A stretch of 64,000 nucleotides of DNA. It comes from Kitasatospora cineracea. GTDB taxonomy: Bacteria; Actinomycetota; Actinomycetes; Streptomycetales; Streptomycetaceae. Positions within the stretch are counted from its first letter, which is position 1. Each line of letters opens with the position of its first letter. Below, one piece after another: positions 41,270-50,344 of the stretch. The notes under the pieces were generated by a model. That model was not told the origin of the DNA. It worked only from the letters and a program-made list of their open reading frames with translations, and did not search any database. The stretch lies in contig NZ_RJVJ01000002.1 of the NCBI RefSeq assembly GCF_003751605.1, forward strand, positions 558,001 to 622,000, in the 5' to 3' direction. A program made the position numbers and the translations under genes.

Positions 41270-43969
41270 ATGCCCCGAGCCCTCCCGGTGACGTTCGACG
41301 TCCGCGTCGACCTCGACCTCGGCTCCTTCCTGCTCCGCCGCCGCACCGCCGTCGCGGTCGACCCGGCCGACCTGCTGCCCGCCGCCGACCCGTGGAGCCG
41401 GCGCGGGCTGACCGCGCTGGACGCCGACCTGGCGGACCGCGGCTACCTGCCGACCGTCGAACTGCGCGCCGCGCTGGCCCGGTTGGCGCCGCTGCGGCTG
41501 GCCGAGCTGGGCGGTGCGCTGCTCGGCCGGATCGACCACCTGCTGGGCACCGACCGCGAGCACACCCCGCTGTTCCGCCGCTTCCCGGACGCGGTGCCGG
41601 AGGTCGCGCAGCTGAACCACAGCCGCCGGATGCGGGCGTTCCTGCGCAGCCAGCCGCACCAGCCGTGCGCCCGCTGCGGGCGGCGCGGCGCCGAGGTCGG
41701 CATCGGGCTGCTCGCCCCGTGCGCGCACCTGCTCTGCCCGGACTGCCTGGACGCGCAGGACGGCCCGCCGCACTGCCCGTCCTGCGGGACGGCGCTGGCC
41801 GTCCGCCCGTTCCTGTTCGGCGGCAGGCGCAAGGCGGTGCGCGAGCAGGCCCCGCCGCGCAAGGGGGACAAGGAGCCGCGGGAGCCGCGCGGCTCGGTGC
41901 TGCGCCCGCTGCGGCTGCTGAACGAGGACGAGACCACGGCCGCGCTGGCCGAGTTGACGGGCCTGCTGACCCGCCGGACGGCGCTGAACCCGCAGGACCG
42001 CGACGACCTGGCCGCCCTGCTGGCGCACGCCCCGGCGGACCTGGCGGCGCTGCTGCCCGCCGAGATCCCGGTCCGCGAGACCAAGGCGCTGGCGCTGGCC
42101 GAACTGCTGCGCCGCGAGGGCGGGTCGGCGCTGCCGGTGCTGGCCGAGCGGCTCACCACCGCCACCGACGTGCTGCGCCTGCTGTGGGCGCACTCGGGCG
42201 CCGAACCGGACCTGCTGCCGGCCACCGCCCGCCGGCTGCGGCTGCGCAACCTGCCCCGGCCGCTGCGCCGCGGCCTGCTGGGCGTGCTGGACGCGCTGCC
42301 CGCCGCCTCGCTGGCCGAGGACCTCCGGCGCCACCGCGAACCCTGGCTGCGCGTCGGCGAGTTGCTGCACCCCTTCGAGCACGCCAGCCGGTTCCCGTCC
42401 GCCGCAGCGGCGTTCGCGCTGCTGCGCGGCACCGACCTGGACGCCGCCACCGCCGACCCCGGCCTCGCCGAGCCGCCCGCCCCGCTGCGGGTGGAGCGGG
42501 TGCGCGGCCACCGCCGGCTGGCGCACACCGGTTTCGCCGCCCGGGTGGAGTCCCTGCTCGCGGTCGGCGACGCCCCCGGCGCGCTGGCCGAACTCGCGCA
42601 CCGGCCCGGCGAGTTGGTGCGCCGCCTGCACCACCTGCTGCGGGTGCACGAGATCATGGAGCCCGGCGCGCCGCCGCCCGCCGGGCTGTCGGCGGCGCTG
42701 GCCCGGGCGCTGCCCGCGGTCGGCCCGGGCCCGCTGCTCGGCGCGTACGGCCGGCTGCGCGGGCCGCGCACCGCGGGCGAGCGGCGGCTCTACTTCCCGC
42801 GCGGGCTGGTCTCGTTGGCGTACGGCCGGGAGGACCGCGGCACCGTCGTCCCGGCCGCGCTGAGCGCCCCGGTGGTCGCCGCGATCGAGGCGGAGCTGCT
42901 CCGGCGGTCCGCCGCGACGCTGCCGGTGCGGCCCGAAGTCGCTTTGCTGGACGAGGCGTTGACGGGCATGGCGGTGCCGTTCGCGGAGCGTTCGGCGTCC
43001 CGCGCGCTGGTGTCGGTGCCGCGCGGCAGCACGCTGCCGCTGCCGCCGGGCGACCGGCTGCGGCTGTTCCTGCACTGGGTGCAGCCGGACCACCAGCGCG
43101 TCGACCTGGACCTGTCGGTGGCCCTGTACGACGCCGGCTGGAACTCCCGGGGCCGGTGCGACTACACGCGGTTGACGTTCGGGCGGCGCGCCGCCGTGCA
43201 CTCCGGCGACTACGTCTCGGCCCCGCCGCCGAAGGGCGCCAGCGAGTTCGTCGACCTGGACTTCGCCGCGCTGGAGGCCGCAGGGGCGCGCTACGCGGTG
43301 ATGGTCGTGTTCAGCTACAACGACGTGCCCTTCGACCGCCTCCCGGAGGCGTTCACCGGCTTCGCCGGGCTGGACGGCACCCGCCCGGGCGGCAGCCCGC
43401 TGTCGGCCCGGGCCGTCCGCCAGCGGATGGACCTGACGGGGGACGCCAGGGTGTCCGTCCCGCTGATCGTCGACCTGGCGGAGCGCCGCTTCACCTGGAC
43501 CGACCTCAACACCACGGCCACCAGCGGCTACCACAGCGTCGCCCGGCACGGCGACACGATCGCCGCGCTGTGCGGCGACGTGCTCGACCACTTCGCCCCG
43601 GACCGGCGCGCCACCCTGTGGGACGTGGCCTGCGCCCGGGCCGCGCACGCCACCGGCGAGGTGCTGGTCCGCGGCCTGGACGGCACCGTCCGGCGGTGGC
43701 GGCGCGAACCGGCCGAGCCGGTGGGCGGGTTCGCCGAGCGGCTGCGCCTGCGGCACGCCCCGGACGGCCCGCCGGTCACCGGCCCGCTGCCCGAACTGCT
43801 GGCCGGGTGGCGGGCGTTCCTCGCCCTGCTGGACGCCGACCTGCCGGTGCCCCCCGGCCTCCACGGCGAGCTGTACCGCCTGCACCCGGGCCCGCTGGAC
43901 GCCGCCCCGGACGCCCTGCGCCGCCTCGCCGCGGGCGACCTGGTCGCCACCCTCGCCCCGGCCCCGTGA
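41270..43969 (+). CDS. MXAN_6230/SCO0854-family RING-domain protein with TerD-like domain
   Basis: An 899-residue cytoplasmic protein. Near residue 128 it has a RING/zinc-finger-like Cys cluster: CARCGRRG, then CAHLLCPDCLDAQDGP, HCPSCG. A long helical repeat-like middle part follows. The last third resembles TerD/stress domains (LRLFLHWVQPDHQRVDLDLS, VALYDAGWNSRGRCDYTRLT, FVDLDFAALEAAGARYAVMV, VFSYNDVPFD), which bind calcium. This matches the family named after MXAN_6230 and SCO0854. Role unknown; a stress or conflict role is plausible by link to Ter proteins. ATG 41270 is used; upstream sequence is not family-like. Confidence 0.85.
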   Translation: MPRALPVTFDVRVDLDLGSFLLRRRTAVAVDPADLLPAADPWSRRGLTALDADLADRGYLPTVELRAALARLAPLRLAELGGALLGRIDHLLGTDREHTPLFRRFPDAVPEVAQLNHSRRMRAFLRSQPHQPCARCGRRGAEVGIGLLAPCAHLLCPDCLDAQDGPPHCPSCGTALAVRPFLFGGRRKAVREQAPPRKGDKEPREPRGSVLRPLRLLNEDETTAALAELTGLLTRRTALNPQDRDDLAALLAHAPADLAALLPAEIPVRETKALALAELLRREGGSALPVLAERLTTATDVLRLLWAHSGAEPDLLPATARRLRLRNLPRPLRRGLLGVLDALPAASLAEDLRRHREPWLRVGELLHPFEHASRFPSAAAAFALLRGTDLDAATADPGLAEPPAPLRVERVRGHRRLAHTGFAARVESLLAVGDAPGALAELAHRPGELVRRLHHLLRVHEIMEPGAPPPAGLSAALARALPAVGPGPLLGAYGRLRGPRTAGERRLYFPRGLVSLAYGREDRGTVVPAALSAPVVAAIEAELLRRSAATLPVRPEVALLDEALTGMAVPFAERSASRALVSVPRGSTLPLPPGDRLRLFLHWVQPDHQRVDLDLSVALYDAGWNSRGRCDYTRLTFGRRAAVHSGDYVSAPPPKGASEFVDLDFAALEAAGARYAVMVVFSYNDVPFDRLPEAFTGFAGLDGTRPGGSPLSARAVRQRMDLTGDARVSVPLIVDLAERRFTWTDLNTTATSGYHSVARHGDTIAALCGDVLDHFAPDRRATLWDVACARAAHATGEVLVRGLDGTVRRWRREPAEPVGGFAERLRLRHAPDGPPVTGPLPELLAGWRAFLALLDADLPVPPGLHGELYRLHPGPLDAAPDALRRLAAGDLVATLAPAP

Positions 43970-43989
43970 GCCGGCGGCGCGCGCTCGCG

Positions 43990-44038
43990 TACAGTGGCGG
44001 GCATGCATCGCGGCGTCCTGCCCCCTCCCGCTCGCTGA
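43990..44038 (+). promoter_or_regulatory. possible leaderless mini-ORF with Pro-Pro-Pro upstream of the EamA gene
   Basis: TACAGT (43990-43995) lies 7 bp before ATG 44003, the layout of a leaderless promoter. That ATG opens an 11-codon frame, MHRGVLPPPAR, ending at 44038, 125 bp before the exporter gene. Three consecutive prolines slow ribosomes. It could be a regulatory leader peptide, or chance. Confidence 0.3.
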
Positions 44039-44163
44039 GCGGGCGGCCGGCCACTTCCTGAGCCCGCCCGGGCCCGTCCCCTCCGTGGACGTCCGCCCCG
44101 GGCCGGTCGGTGCTGCCCGCTTCCGTGGCCCACCGACCATGACGGCTTTCCGGGAGTCCACCC

Positions 44164-45096
44164 GTGTTCTCGTTGCATTCCTCCGCCCTGCCCGCGCGGC
44201 GGGGCCTGCTGTACGTCGCCCTCGCCGCCACCGCCTGGGGCACCGCCGGGGCGGCGGCCGCGCTGCTGTTCCGGCACAGCGGCCTGGGCCCGCTCGCGCT
44301 GACGTTCTGGCGCTCGGTCGGCGGCGCGGCCGTGCTGCTGGCGCTGCGTCCGTTCACCCGCCGGGCGGGACGCCCCGCCGCGCGCCCGGCCGCGGGCCGG
44401 ATCCTGCTCAACGGCCTGGGGCTGACGCTGTTCCAGAGCGCGTACTTCCTGGCCGTCCGGCACACCGGGCTGGCCGTGGCCACCGTGGTCACCCTCGGGT
44501 CGGCGCCGGTGCTGGTGGCGCTCGGCGGGCGGCTGCTGATGGGCGAACGGCTGGGCCGGGCCGGACTGGCCGCCGTCACCGGGGCGCTGCTCGGCCTGGG
44601 CGTGCTGGTGCTGGGCGGCTCCGGCGACGGCGACGGCGGTGGTGTCGAACCGGCGGGCCTGGCCTGGGCGTTGGCCTCGGCGGCGGGCTACGCGGCGATC
44701 ACCGTCGCCACCCGGCACCGGGCCGCGCGCACCGGCGCCGCGGACGACCCGGCGGCCACCACCCTGTGGTCGTTCGCGGTCTGCGCGGTCTGCCTGTTCC
44801 CGTTCGCCCTGGCCGAGGGCCCGCTGCCGGCCGCCGGTTCGCTGCCCTCGACGCTGCTGCTGCTCGGCTACCTCGCCACCGTGCCGACCGCCCTCGCGTA
44901 CGCCCTGTACTTCGCGGGCGCGGCGGTCATCCGGGCCGCGACGGCCTCCGTGGTCGCCCTGATCGAACCGCTCAGCGCCACCGTGTTCGCCGCCGCCGTC
45001 CTGGACGAACCGCTCACCCCCGCCGCCCTGCTCGGCACCGCGGTCCTGCTGCTCTCGGTGACGGCCCTGGCCCGGACCGAACTGCGCGCGGACTGA
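44164..45096 (+). CDS. EamA-family (DMT) transporter
   Basis: A 310-residue inner-membrane protein with ten helices in two EamA halves (LYVALAATAWGTAGAAAALL, FWRSVGGAAVLLALRPF, YFLAVRHTGLAVATVVTLGS; second half AGLAWALASAAGYAAITVAT, VALIEPLSATVFAAAVLDEP). Members export amino acids, nucleobases or other metabolites. GTG 44164 with GGGAG upstream. It may be governed by the upstream leader described separately. Confidence 0.9.
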   Translation: MFSLHSSALPARRGLLYVALAATAWGTAGAAAALLFRHSGLGPLALTFWRSVGGAAVLLALRPFTRRAGRPAARPAAGRILLNGLGLTLFQSAYFLAVRHTGLAVATVVTLGSAPVLVALGGRLLMGERLGRAGLAAVTGALLGLGVLVLGGSGDGDGGGVEPAGLAWALASAAGYAAITVATRHRAARTGAADDPAATTLWSFAVCAVCLFPFALAEGPLPAAGSLPSTLLLLGYLATVPTALAYALYFAGAAVIRAATASVVALIEPLSATVFAAAVLDEPLTPAALLGTAVLLLSVTALARTELRAD

Positions 45097-45133
45097 CCGC
45101 CGGCCCGACCCGGGCAGCACCCGGGGCGAGCCC

Positions 45134-46348
45134 TCAGACGGTGCGGGGGCCGGGGTCGCGGTCGCGCAGCGCCATCGCCCGCTCGCGCCGCAGCCGGGTG
45201 CGCCGGTCCGGGGCGGGCGCGGCGATCACCCGGTCCAGGGCGGCCGCGGCCGGTCCGCGCCGGCCCGCGGCCAGCAGCGCCTCGGCGTGGGCCATGGCGT
45301 AGCGGGAGTCGGCTCCCCCCAGTCGTTCCGCGCGGGCCAGGTGTTCCACCGCCCGGTCGGGCCGGCCGCCCGCGGCCCTCGGCACCATCAGGTGCCACCG
45401 GCCCAGCACGTAGTGGGCCGTCAGGTTGTCGGGGTCCTCCCGCAGCACCCGCTGCGCGCCCGCGCGCACCCGGAGCAGGCCGAACGCCCTGAGCGGCAGC
45501 GGAGCGTCCAGCGCGCGCAGCCCGTCCAGTCGGACCGCGCCGGCCCGGACGGCGACGCTGCCCGGGTCGAGGCGGTGCGCGATGCGCAGCAGCAGGTCCG
45601 CCTGGCGGCGGCGGGTCCTGGGGCGGGGGGCGCCGACGCCGCCGGGTCCCCGTTCCAGGACGGTCCCGGCCAGGGCGCCGATCCGTTCCGCCGTGTCGGC
45701 CGCGGTGGGCGGCAGCGGGCCGGTGGTGCGTTCCAGGAGGGTGCCGACCGCGGCCCGGCCGCGTTCGGTCAGGTCCCGGATCCGGGCGGCGCGCGGCAGC
45801 GCGGGGTCGGGCCGCAGCGGTGGGCCGAAGGCGACGCGGATCCGGCCGGGGCGGGGCACCCTGCTGCCGACGGGCAGGACGCCCTGCGCGCCCCACAGCG
45901 CGGCGGGCAGCACGGGCACGCCGGCGCGGTCGGCGAAGCGGAAGGCGCCGTCCTTGAAGTCCAGCATCGGGGGCCGGGGGTTGCGGGTGCCCTCGGGGTA
46001 GACGACCAGGACGCGGCCCGCGCCGAGGACCCGGTCGGTCGTGTCGAAGACTTCCCGGGCCGGGCGGCTGCGGTCCACCGGCACGGCGCCGACGCTGTCG
46101 AACCAGGCGCCCCGCAGGCCGGTGAAGCTCTCCGCCTTGGTCAGGAACGCCGCCTGTTCGCCGCGGACCGCGAACAGCAGGGCCTCGTAGACGAAGTGGT
46201 CGGCGAAGCTGACGTGGTTGGAGACGAGCACGAAGGCCCCGTCGAGGGGGAGGTGCTCCAGCCCTTCGACCCCGGCCAGCCGGCGGCGCACCATCGGCCT
46301 GGACACCGCCATCGTCAGGTCGTGGGTCCAGCGTTCCAGCAGTGTCAT
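45134..46348 (-). CDS. 1-acyl-glycerol-3-phosphate acyltransferase-like protein (PlsC domain)
   Basis: A 404-residue protein. The N-terminal half is a PlsC acyltransferase: catalytic NHVSFAD (H-x4-D), VGAVPVDRS, VVYPEGTRNP and PVLPAALWG. Such enzymes acylate lysophosphatidic acid or related acceptors at the membrane face. The last ~150 residues are TPR-like helical repeats (LTAHYVLGRWHLMVPRA, AVEHLARAERLGGADSRYAM), an unusual fusion. ATG 46348 overlaps the ribB stop (ATGA), so it is translated after ribB. Confidence 0.85.
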   Translation of the reverse strand: MTLLERWTHDLTMAVSRPMVRRRLAGVEGLEHLPLDGAFVLVSNHVSFADHFVYEALLFAVRGEQAAFLTKAESFTGLRGAWFDSVGAVPVDRSRPAREVFDTTDRVLGAGRVLVVYPEGTRNPRPPMLDFKDGAFRFADRAGVPVLPAALWGAQGVLPVGSRVPRPGRIRVAFGPPLRPDPALPRAARIRDLTERGRAAVGTLLERTTGPLPPTAADTAERIGALAGTVLERGPGGVGAPRPRTRRRQADLLLRIAHRLDPGSVAVRAGAVRLDGLRALDAPLPLRAFGLLRVRAGAQRVLREDPDNLTAHYVLGRWHLMVPRAAGGRPDRAVEHLARAERLGGADSRYAMAHAEALLAAGRRGPAAAALDRVIAAPAPDRRTRLRRERAMALRDRDPGPRTV

Positions 46349-47019
46349 GACCGGGCCCCGACGTGTTCGACGAGCTTCTCGATGCTGGTCAGGAGCAGGC
46401 CGTGGGTGCGGCTGAACTCCACGAGCTGCGGCAGCCGGGCCATGGTGCCGTCGGGGTTGACGATCTCGACGAGCACCGCCGCGGGTGCCAGTCCGGCGAG
46501 CCTGGCCAGTTCCACCGCGGCCTCGGTGTGGCCGCGGCGCTCCAGGACGCCCCCGTCCCGGGCGACCAGGGGGAACATGTGCCCGGGCCGGCGGAGGTCG
46601 TCGGCGCTCCCGCGGAGGAGGAGTTCGATGGTCCGCGCCCGCTCGTGGGCGGAGATGCCGGTGGTGACGCCGTGCGCGGCGGTGCCGTCGACGCTGACGG
46701 TGAAGGCCGTGCCCTCCGGGTCCTCGTTGACCGGCACCATCGGGGGCAGGCGCAGTTCCTCGGCGCGCGCGGCGGGGATGGCCGTGCAGACCAGGCCCCG
46801 CCCGTGGGTGATCATGAAGTTGACGGCGGCGGCGTCGGCGAACTCGGCGGCGACGATCAGGTCGCCCTCGTTCTCCCGGCCCTCGTCGTCCACGACGACG
46901 ACCGCCTGCCCGCGCCGGACGGCGTCGACGACGTCCGGCACCTCGTGCAGGACACCGGCGCCGGCCGTCCCGGAGATCCGTTGGAGGCCCTCGTCGGCCG
47001 TGGAAACGTGAATGGTCAT
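46345..47019 (-). CDS. ribB: 3,4-dihydroxy-2-butanone-4-phosphate synthase
   Basis: A 224-residue riboflavin-pathway enzyme that turns ribulose 5-phosphate into the four-carbon unit of lumazine plus formate. It shows the metal/substrate loop VVVDDEGRENEGDL, FMITHGRGLVC, DGTAAHGVTTGISAHERA and GHTEAAVELARLAGL. It is stand-alone RibB; no RibA (GTP cyclohydrolase II) domain follows, and no other rib gene is near. No FMN riboswitch is visible upstream. ATG 47019. Coupled to the PlsC-like gene. Confidence 0.92.
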   Translation of the reverse strand: MTIHVSTADEGLQRISGTAGAGVLHEVPDVVDAVRRGQAVVVVDDEGRENEGDLIVAAEFADAAAVNFMITHGRGLVCTAIPAARAEELRLPPMVPVNEDPEGTAFTVSVDGTAAHGVTTGISAHERARTIELLLRGSADDLRRPGHMFPLVARDGGVLERRGHTEAAVELARLAGLAPAAVLVEIVNPDGTMARLPQLVEFSRTHGLLLTSIEKLVEHVGARS

Positions 47020-47251
47020 GACGCTCTCCCTGACTGATCCGGTGGCGGTGGCCACGGCCACACCGATGACGTGACGGCAGTGGCGGGGGACGGCACCGCC
47101 GCGGCACATCACCGCGTAGTTGGTGCACCACGGAGGGGGGTGCAGATCGACGAGCCGTGCCGCGCCGAGGCTCCGGCGGCCGGGGGCCTGCCGAGCCGCC
47201 CGACCACCGGAGCCTCGTGCGCGCGGGGCCCGATCGGCCCGGCCGTTCCGG

Positions 47252-47815
47252 TCAGAGCGGCCCGAAGAGCCAGTTGCCGCCGGCCTCCGGGTCCTCACTG
47301 GTGAAGTAGTCGGCGACGGCCGCCTGGAACTCCTGCGGTTCGAGGGCGCCGTCGCCGTTGCGGTCCAGGTGGGAGAAGGCGGCGTCGCTGACGTCGGGCG
47401 CCAGCCCGAAGAGGGTGTCCATGATCGTCCGGTACTCGTCCCGGTCGACGAGCCCGTTGCCGTTGGTGTCGCACAGGCCGAGCAGGGCCGCCGCCACCTC
47501 GATGGAGTCGGTGACGAGCCCGAGGCGGTCCGTGGCGATGGACTGCCGGATCCCGCGCTCGTACTCCTCCAGGTCGATCTCCCCGTTGCCGTTCGTGTCC
47601 ATGTGGGCCAGGTGCCGGGTCCAGATCACGGCCAGGGCCTTGCGCAGCCGCTCGGCCTTCGGCCCGCCGGCGGGCTGTCCGAAGGCCGGGGCCAGGAGGT
47701 TCGGGAGCGCGGTGAGATCGGTCTCGCTGATCTCGCCGTTCCCGTCCGTGTCGAGCAGCCTGTGCATGCGGAGCAGCTTGGTCGAGAGCACGGAGGTCTG
47801 GGCCTCGATCGCCAT
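47252..47815 (-). CDS. four-EF-hand calcium-binding protein (calerythrin-like)
   Basis: A 187-residue soluble protein with four EF-hand loops: D22-D33 (DTDGNGEISETD), D73-E84 (DTNGNGEIDLEE), D116-E127 (DTNGNGLVDRDE) and D151-E162 (DRNGDGALEPQE). Three have Glu at position 12; the first has Asp, so may bind weakly or favour Mg. Length and spacing match sarcoplasmic-type calcium buffers such as calerythrin. AAAGGA precedes ATG 47815. Probably a cytoplasmic calcium buffer or sensor. Confidence 0.9.
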   Translation of the reverse strand: MAIEAQTSVLSTKLLRMHRLLDTDGNGEISETDLTALPNLLAPAFGQPAGGPKAERLRKALAVIWTRHLAHMDTNGNGEIDLEEYERGIRQSIATDRLGLVTDSIEVAAALLGLCDTNGNGLVDRDEYRTIMDTLFGLAPDVSDAAFSHLDRNGDGALEPQEFQAAVADYFTSEDPEAGGNWLFGPL

Positions 47816-48222
47816 GTTCTTTCCTTTCTCTACACGGCAGCAAGATCGTGTACGGATCATGTCCGCAGCGGCTGCCGCCCTCATTGTTCACCAGGCCGCG
47901 GGGCGGCTGCGTCTGCCGATGGAGTGATTCCGGCCGGGCCGCCGATGCGCCGACACCCCCTCAACCACGCCACCCGCAAGGCAGTTGACGAAACGTCAAC
48001 CCTCGACTCCCCCGTCGCCGCCGGGCGCCCGGAGCCCGCACGGCCCCGGCAGCGGGGCGCCCGCGACGACATCGGCGAGGAAGGCGTGGCGCCCGCGCGT
48101 GGCGCGGCGCCCGCACGTTGGTGCGTCCACTATCTTTCCGACTGCGTCGTCACGCTCCGCAATCACCTTCTGCCGCTGCGCCACGCCGCCCCAGCACCGC
48201 CGCTTCCACCGGGAGGACCCCG
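47816..48222. promoter_or_regulatory. divergent spacer with a 17-bp dyad
   Basis: In this 407-bp region GTTGACG-AAA-CGTCAAC forms a perfect dyad at 47984-48000, a candidate operator for the DUF5995 gene to the right or the EF-hand gene to the left. TACACG/CGTGTA half-sites near 47833-47855 lie close to the EF-hand start. No gene is supported. Confidence 0.45.
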
Positions 48223-48918
48223 ATGACCACCCAACTGCCCACCACCGTAGACGGCGTGATCGCACGGATGGAGGAGATCGACGCCGAACTCGACCCCCGC
48301 GACGGGCTCGCCTGCTTCAACCGGGTGTACCTGAAAGTGACCAGGCTCGTGAAGGAGCACATCGCCGAGGGCACCTTCAAGGACCCCGAGTTCCTCGACC
48401 GGATGGACGTGCTCTTCGCCGGGCTGTACCTCAGGAACGTCGAGGCCGCCAAGGCCGGCCGACCGGTCGACCCGTCCTGGCAGCCGCTCCTGGAGCACCG
48501 CGCCAACCGGGTCGTCTGGCCGATCCAGTTCGCCCTGGCCGGGATGAACGCCCACATCGACCACGACCTCGCCGTGGCCGTCGTCGAGACCTGCAAGGAA
48601 CGGCGCACCACGCCCCGGACGCCGCCCGTGCACGAGGACTACGAGAAGGTCAACGACCTGCTCGCCGGCGTCGAGGCGGAGATCCGGGCCGAGTTCGAGC
48701 TGCAGATCGTGAAGGTCGCCACCAAGCCCGCCGAGGACCTCAAGCACTTCGTCTCCGCCTTCAGCATCTCCTCCGCCCGCGAGATCGCCTGGGTGAACGC
48801 CAACCAGCTCTGGATCGCCGGCCCCCTCTACGCCAGCCGCCTCGCCGCCATCTCCGCGGGCGTCGCCGCCACCAGCGAGATGATCCTCACCCCGGTCGTC
48901 CCCCCGCCCGCCGCCTGA
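48223..48918 (+). CDS. DUF5995 family protein
   Basis: A 231-residue, all-helical soluble protein (VDGVIARMEEIDAELDPRDG, CFNRVYLKVTRLVKEHI, FLDRMDVLFAGLYLRN, WPIQFALAGMNAHIDHDLAV, AREIAWVNANQLWI). The NAHIDHDL segment with two His and two Asp looks like a metal site. The family is common in actinobacteria and has no known function. GGGAGG precedes ATG 48223. Confidence 0.8.
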   Translation: MTTQLPTTVDGVIARMEEIDAELDPRDGLACFNRVYLKVTRLVKEHIAEGTFKDPEFLDRMDVLFAGLYLRNVEAAKAGRPVDPSWQPLLEHRANRVVWPIQFALAGMNAHIDHDLAVAVVETCKERRTTPRTPPVHEDYEKVNDLLAGVEAEIRAEFELQIVKVATKPAEDLKHFVSAFSISSAREIAWVNANQLWIAGPLYASRLAAISAGVAATSEMILTPVVPPPAA

Positions 48919-49164
48919 ACCACCCGCTCCCCCGCGAGGCCGGGACGGCCCGTCACCGGCCCCGCGGGCCTGGACGAGCAGTTCCGGAAGCCGGCCGGCC
49001 TTGCTGGTTCCGCTCCGAGGCCCGGTGGATCCGCTTCGCCGGTGCCCGCCTTCGCGGCACGTCCCCGAACAGGCCCTCTCCGACCGGAAGCACAAGCCCG
49101 GCGACTTCGAGGAGACCACTGCCCGATCCGGGCACCCGCCGTTCCCGCCGCGGCCGCACCCGGT

Positions 49165-50151
49165 TCAGCGGCCGACCCGCCCGACCTCGATGCGCCGTCC
49201 CTCCGTGGTGGTGACCACCACGGGCACCCCGCCGGGGACCTGCCCGCGCAGGGCGTCCAGCAGGTCGCCGACGGGTGGGAGGTCGGCAGGAGTGCGGACG
49301 AGGACGGAGAGGGTGCGGGAGTGGGCCTGGACGTCGACGACCTGCGCGCCGGGGACGGCGGAGAGCCAGGCGGTGGCGGCAGCGGTGGTGCGGCCGGTCC
49401 ACAGGTGCACCAGAACGGTGCCGGCGGTGCTGGCGGCCAGCAGCACCCCGACGGCGGCGAACAGCACCCCGACAGTGGCGTAGGCGCGGCGCGGCCCCCG
49501 GTCGGCCGTGCCCGCGCCGATGGCGGCGAACACCACCATGCCGGCGAAGACCAGCGCCAGCAGGTTGGAGACGAACAGCACCAGCGCCCCCAGCGCCAGC
49601 CACCACGCGCCCTGCCCGGCGCAGACGCCGACCACCACCAGCGGCGGCACCAGCGAGATCGCGATCGCCACGCCCGGCAGCACCGCCGCCACGTCCCGGC
49701 GGGCCAGCGCCACCGCGCCCGCGCAGCCGGTGGCCAGGGCGGCGGCGAGGTCGAGCAGGCCGGGCGAGGTGCGCCCGGCGATTTGACTGTCCGCCAGCAG
49801 GTCGTAGCCCGACGGGACGACCAGCGAGGCGAGCGCTCCCACGGCCACCACGAGGGCGACGCCGCCGAGCACGAACCACCCTGCGGTGCCGATCCGGCGT
49901 CGCACCGCGCCGAGCGCGATGCCCATGATCGGCGTGGACAGCGGAGCGATGATCATCGCCCCGATCACGGTCGCGGTGGAGTCGGTCAGCACCCCGCACG
50001 CCGCGATCACCGCGGAGAGCACCAGCATCGTCCAGAACGCCGACTGCTTGGCCCGCACGTCCCCGACCGACAGGTCCAGGTCTTCCTGGAGCTCTTCCGC
50101 CGACCGCCGCTGGTGCTCCGGCAGCACCCGCTCCCACAGTGAACTGGTCAT
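49165..50151 (-). CDS. DUF389 integral membrane protein
   Basis: A 328-residue protein with about six to seven helices. Typical DUF389 segments are AFWTMLVLSAVIAACGVLTD, STATVIGAMIIAPLSTPIMG and VLPGVAIAISLVPPLVVVGV. A soluble C-terminal domain of ~90 residues (VPGAQVVDVQAHSRTLSVLV) follows. Function unknown, thought to be transport-related. The 246 bp between it and the DUF5995 gene hold nothing I can support. Confidence 0.88.
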   Translation of the reverse strand: MTSSLWERVLPEHQRRSAEELQEDLDLSVGDVRAKQSAFWTMLVLSAVIAACGVLTDSTATVIGAMIIAPLSTPIMGIALGAVRRRIGTAGWFVLGGVALVVAVGALASLVVPSGYDLLADSQIAGRTSPGLLDLAAALATGCAGAVALARRDVAAVLPGVAIAISLVPPLVVVGVCAGQGAWWLALGALVLFVSNLLALVFAGMVVFAAIGAGTADRGPRRAYATVGVLFAAVGVLLAASTAGTVLVHLWTGRTTAAATAWLSAVPGAQVVDVQAHSRTLSVLVRTPADLPPVGDLLDALRGQVPGGVPVVVTTTEGRRIEVGRVGR

Positions 50152-50344
50152 CGGACCAGTTTCTGCGGCCGGGGCTCCGCCCCCTCGCCGCCGCGCCGCC
50201 CCGCCCGGGCCTGTTCCGGCTCGCCTGCGGCACCGCTCTGCCTGCGCAGGCTCCGGACCCTGCTCCGGGACGACCAGTAATTCCGCAGTAACGGCCGCTG
50301 TCTAGCTTTCGGGGCATCCCCCGCTCCCTCCTTGGAGGACCCCG

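Noticed and set aside
47020..47251. FMN riboswitch upstream of ribB
   Set aside because: I looked for the conserved RFN blocks on the minus strand between the EF-hand gene and ribB and found none of them.
48953..49164. Possible gene between the DUF5995 and DUF389 genes
   Set aside because: Frames here lack a ribosome binding site, family motif or coherent codon bias.
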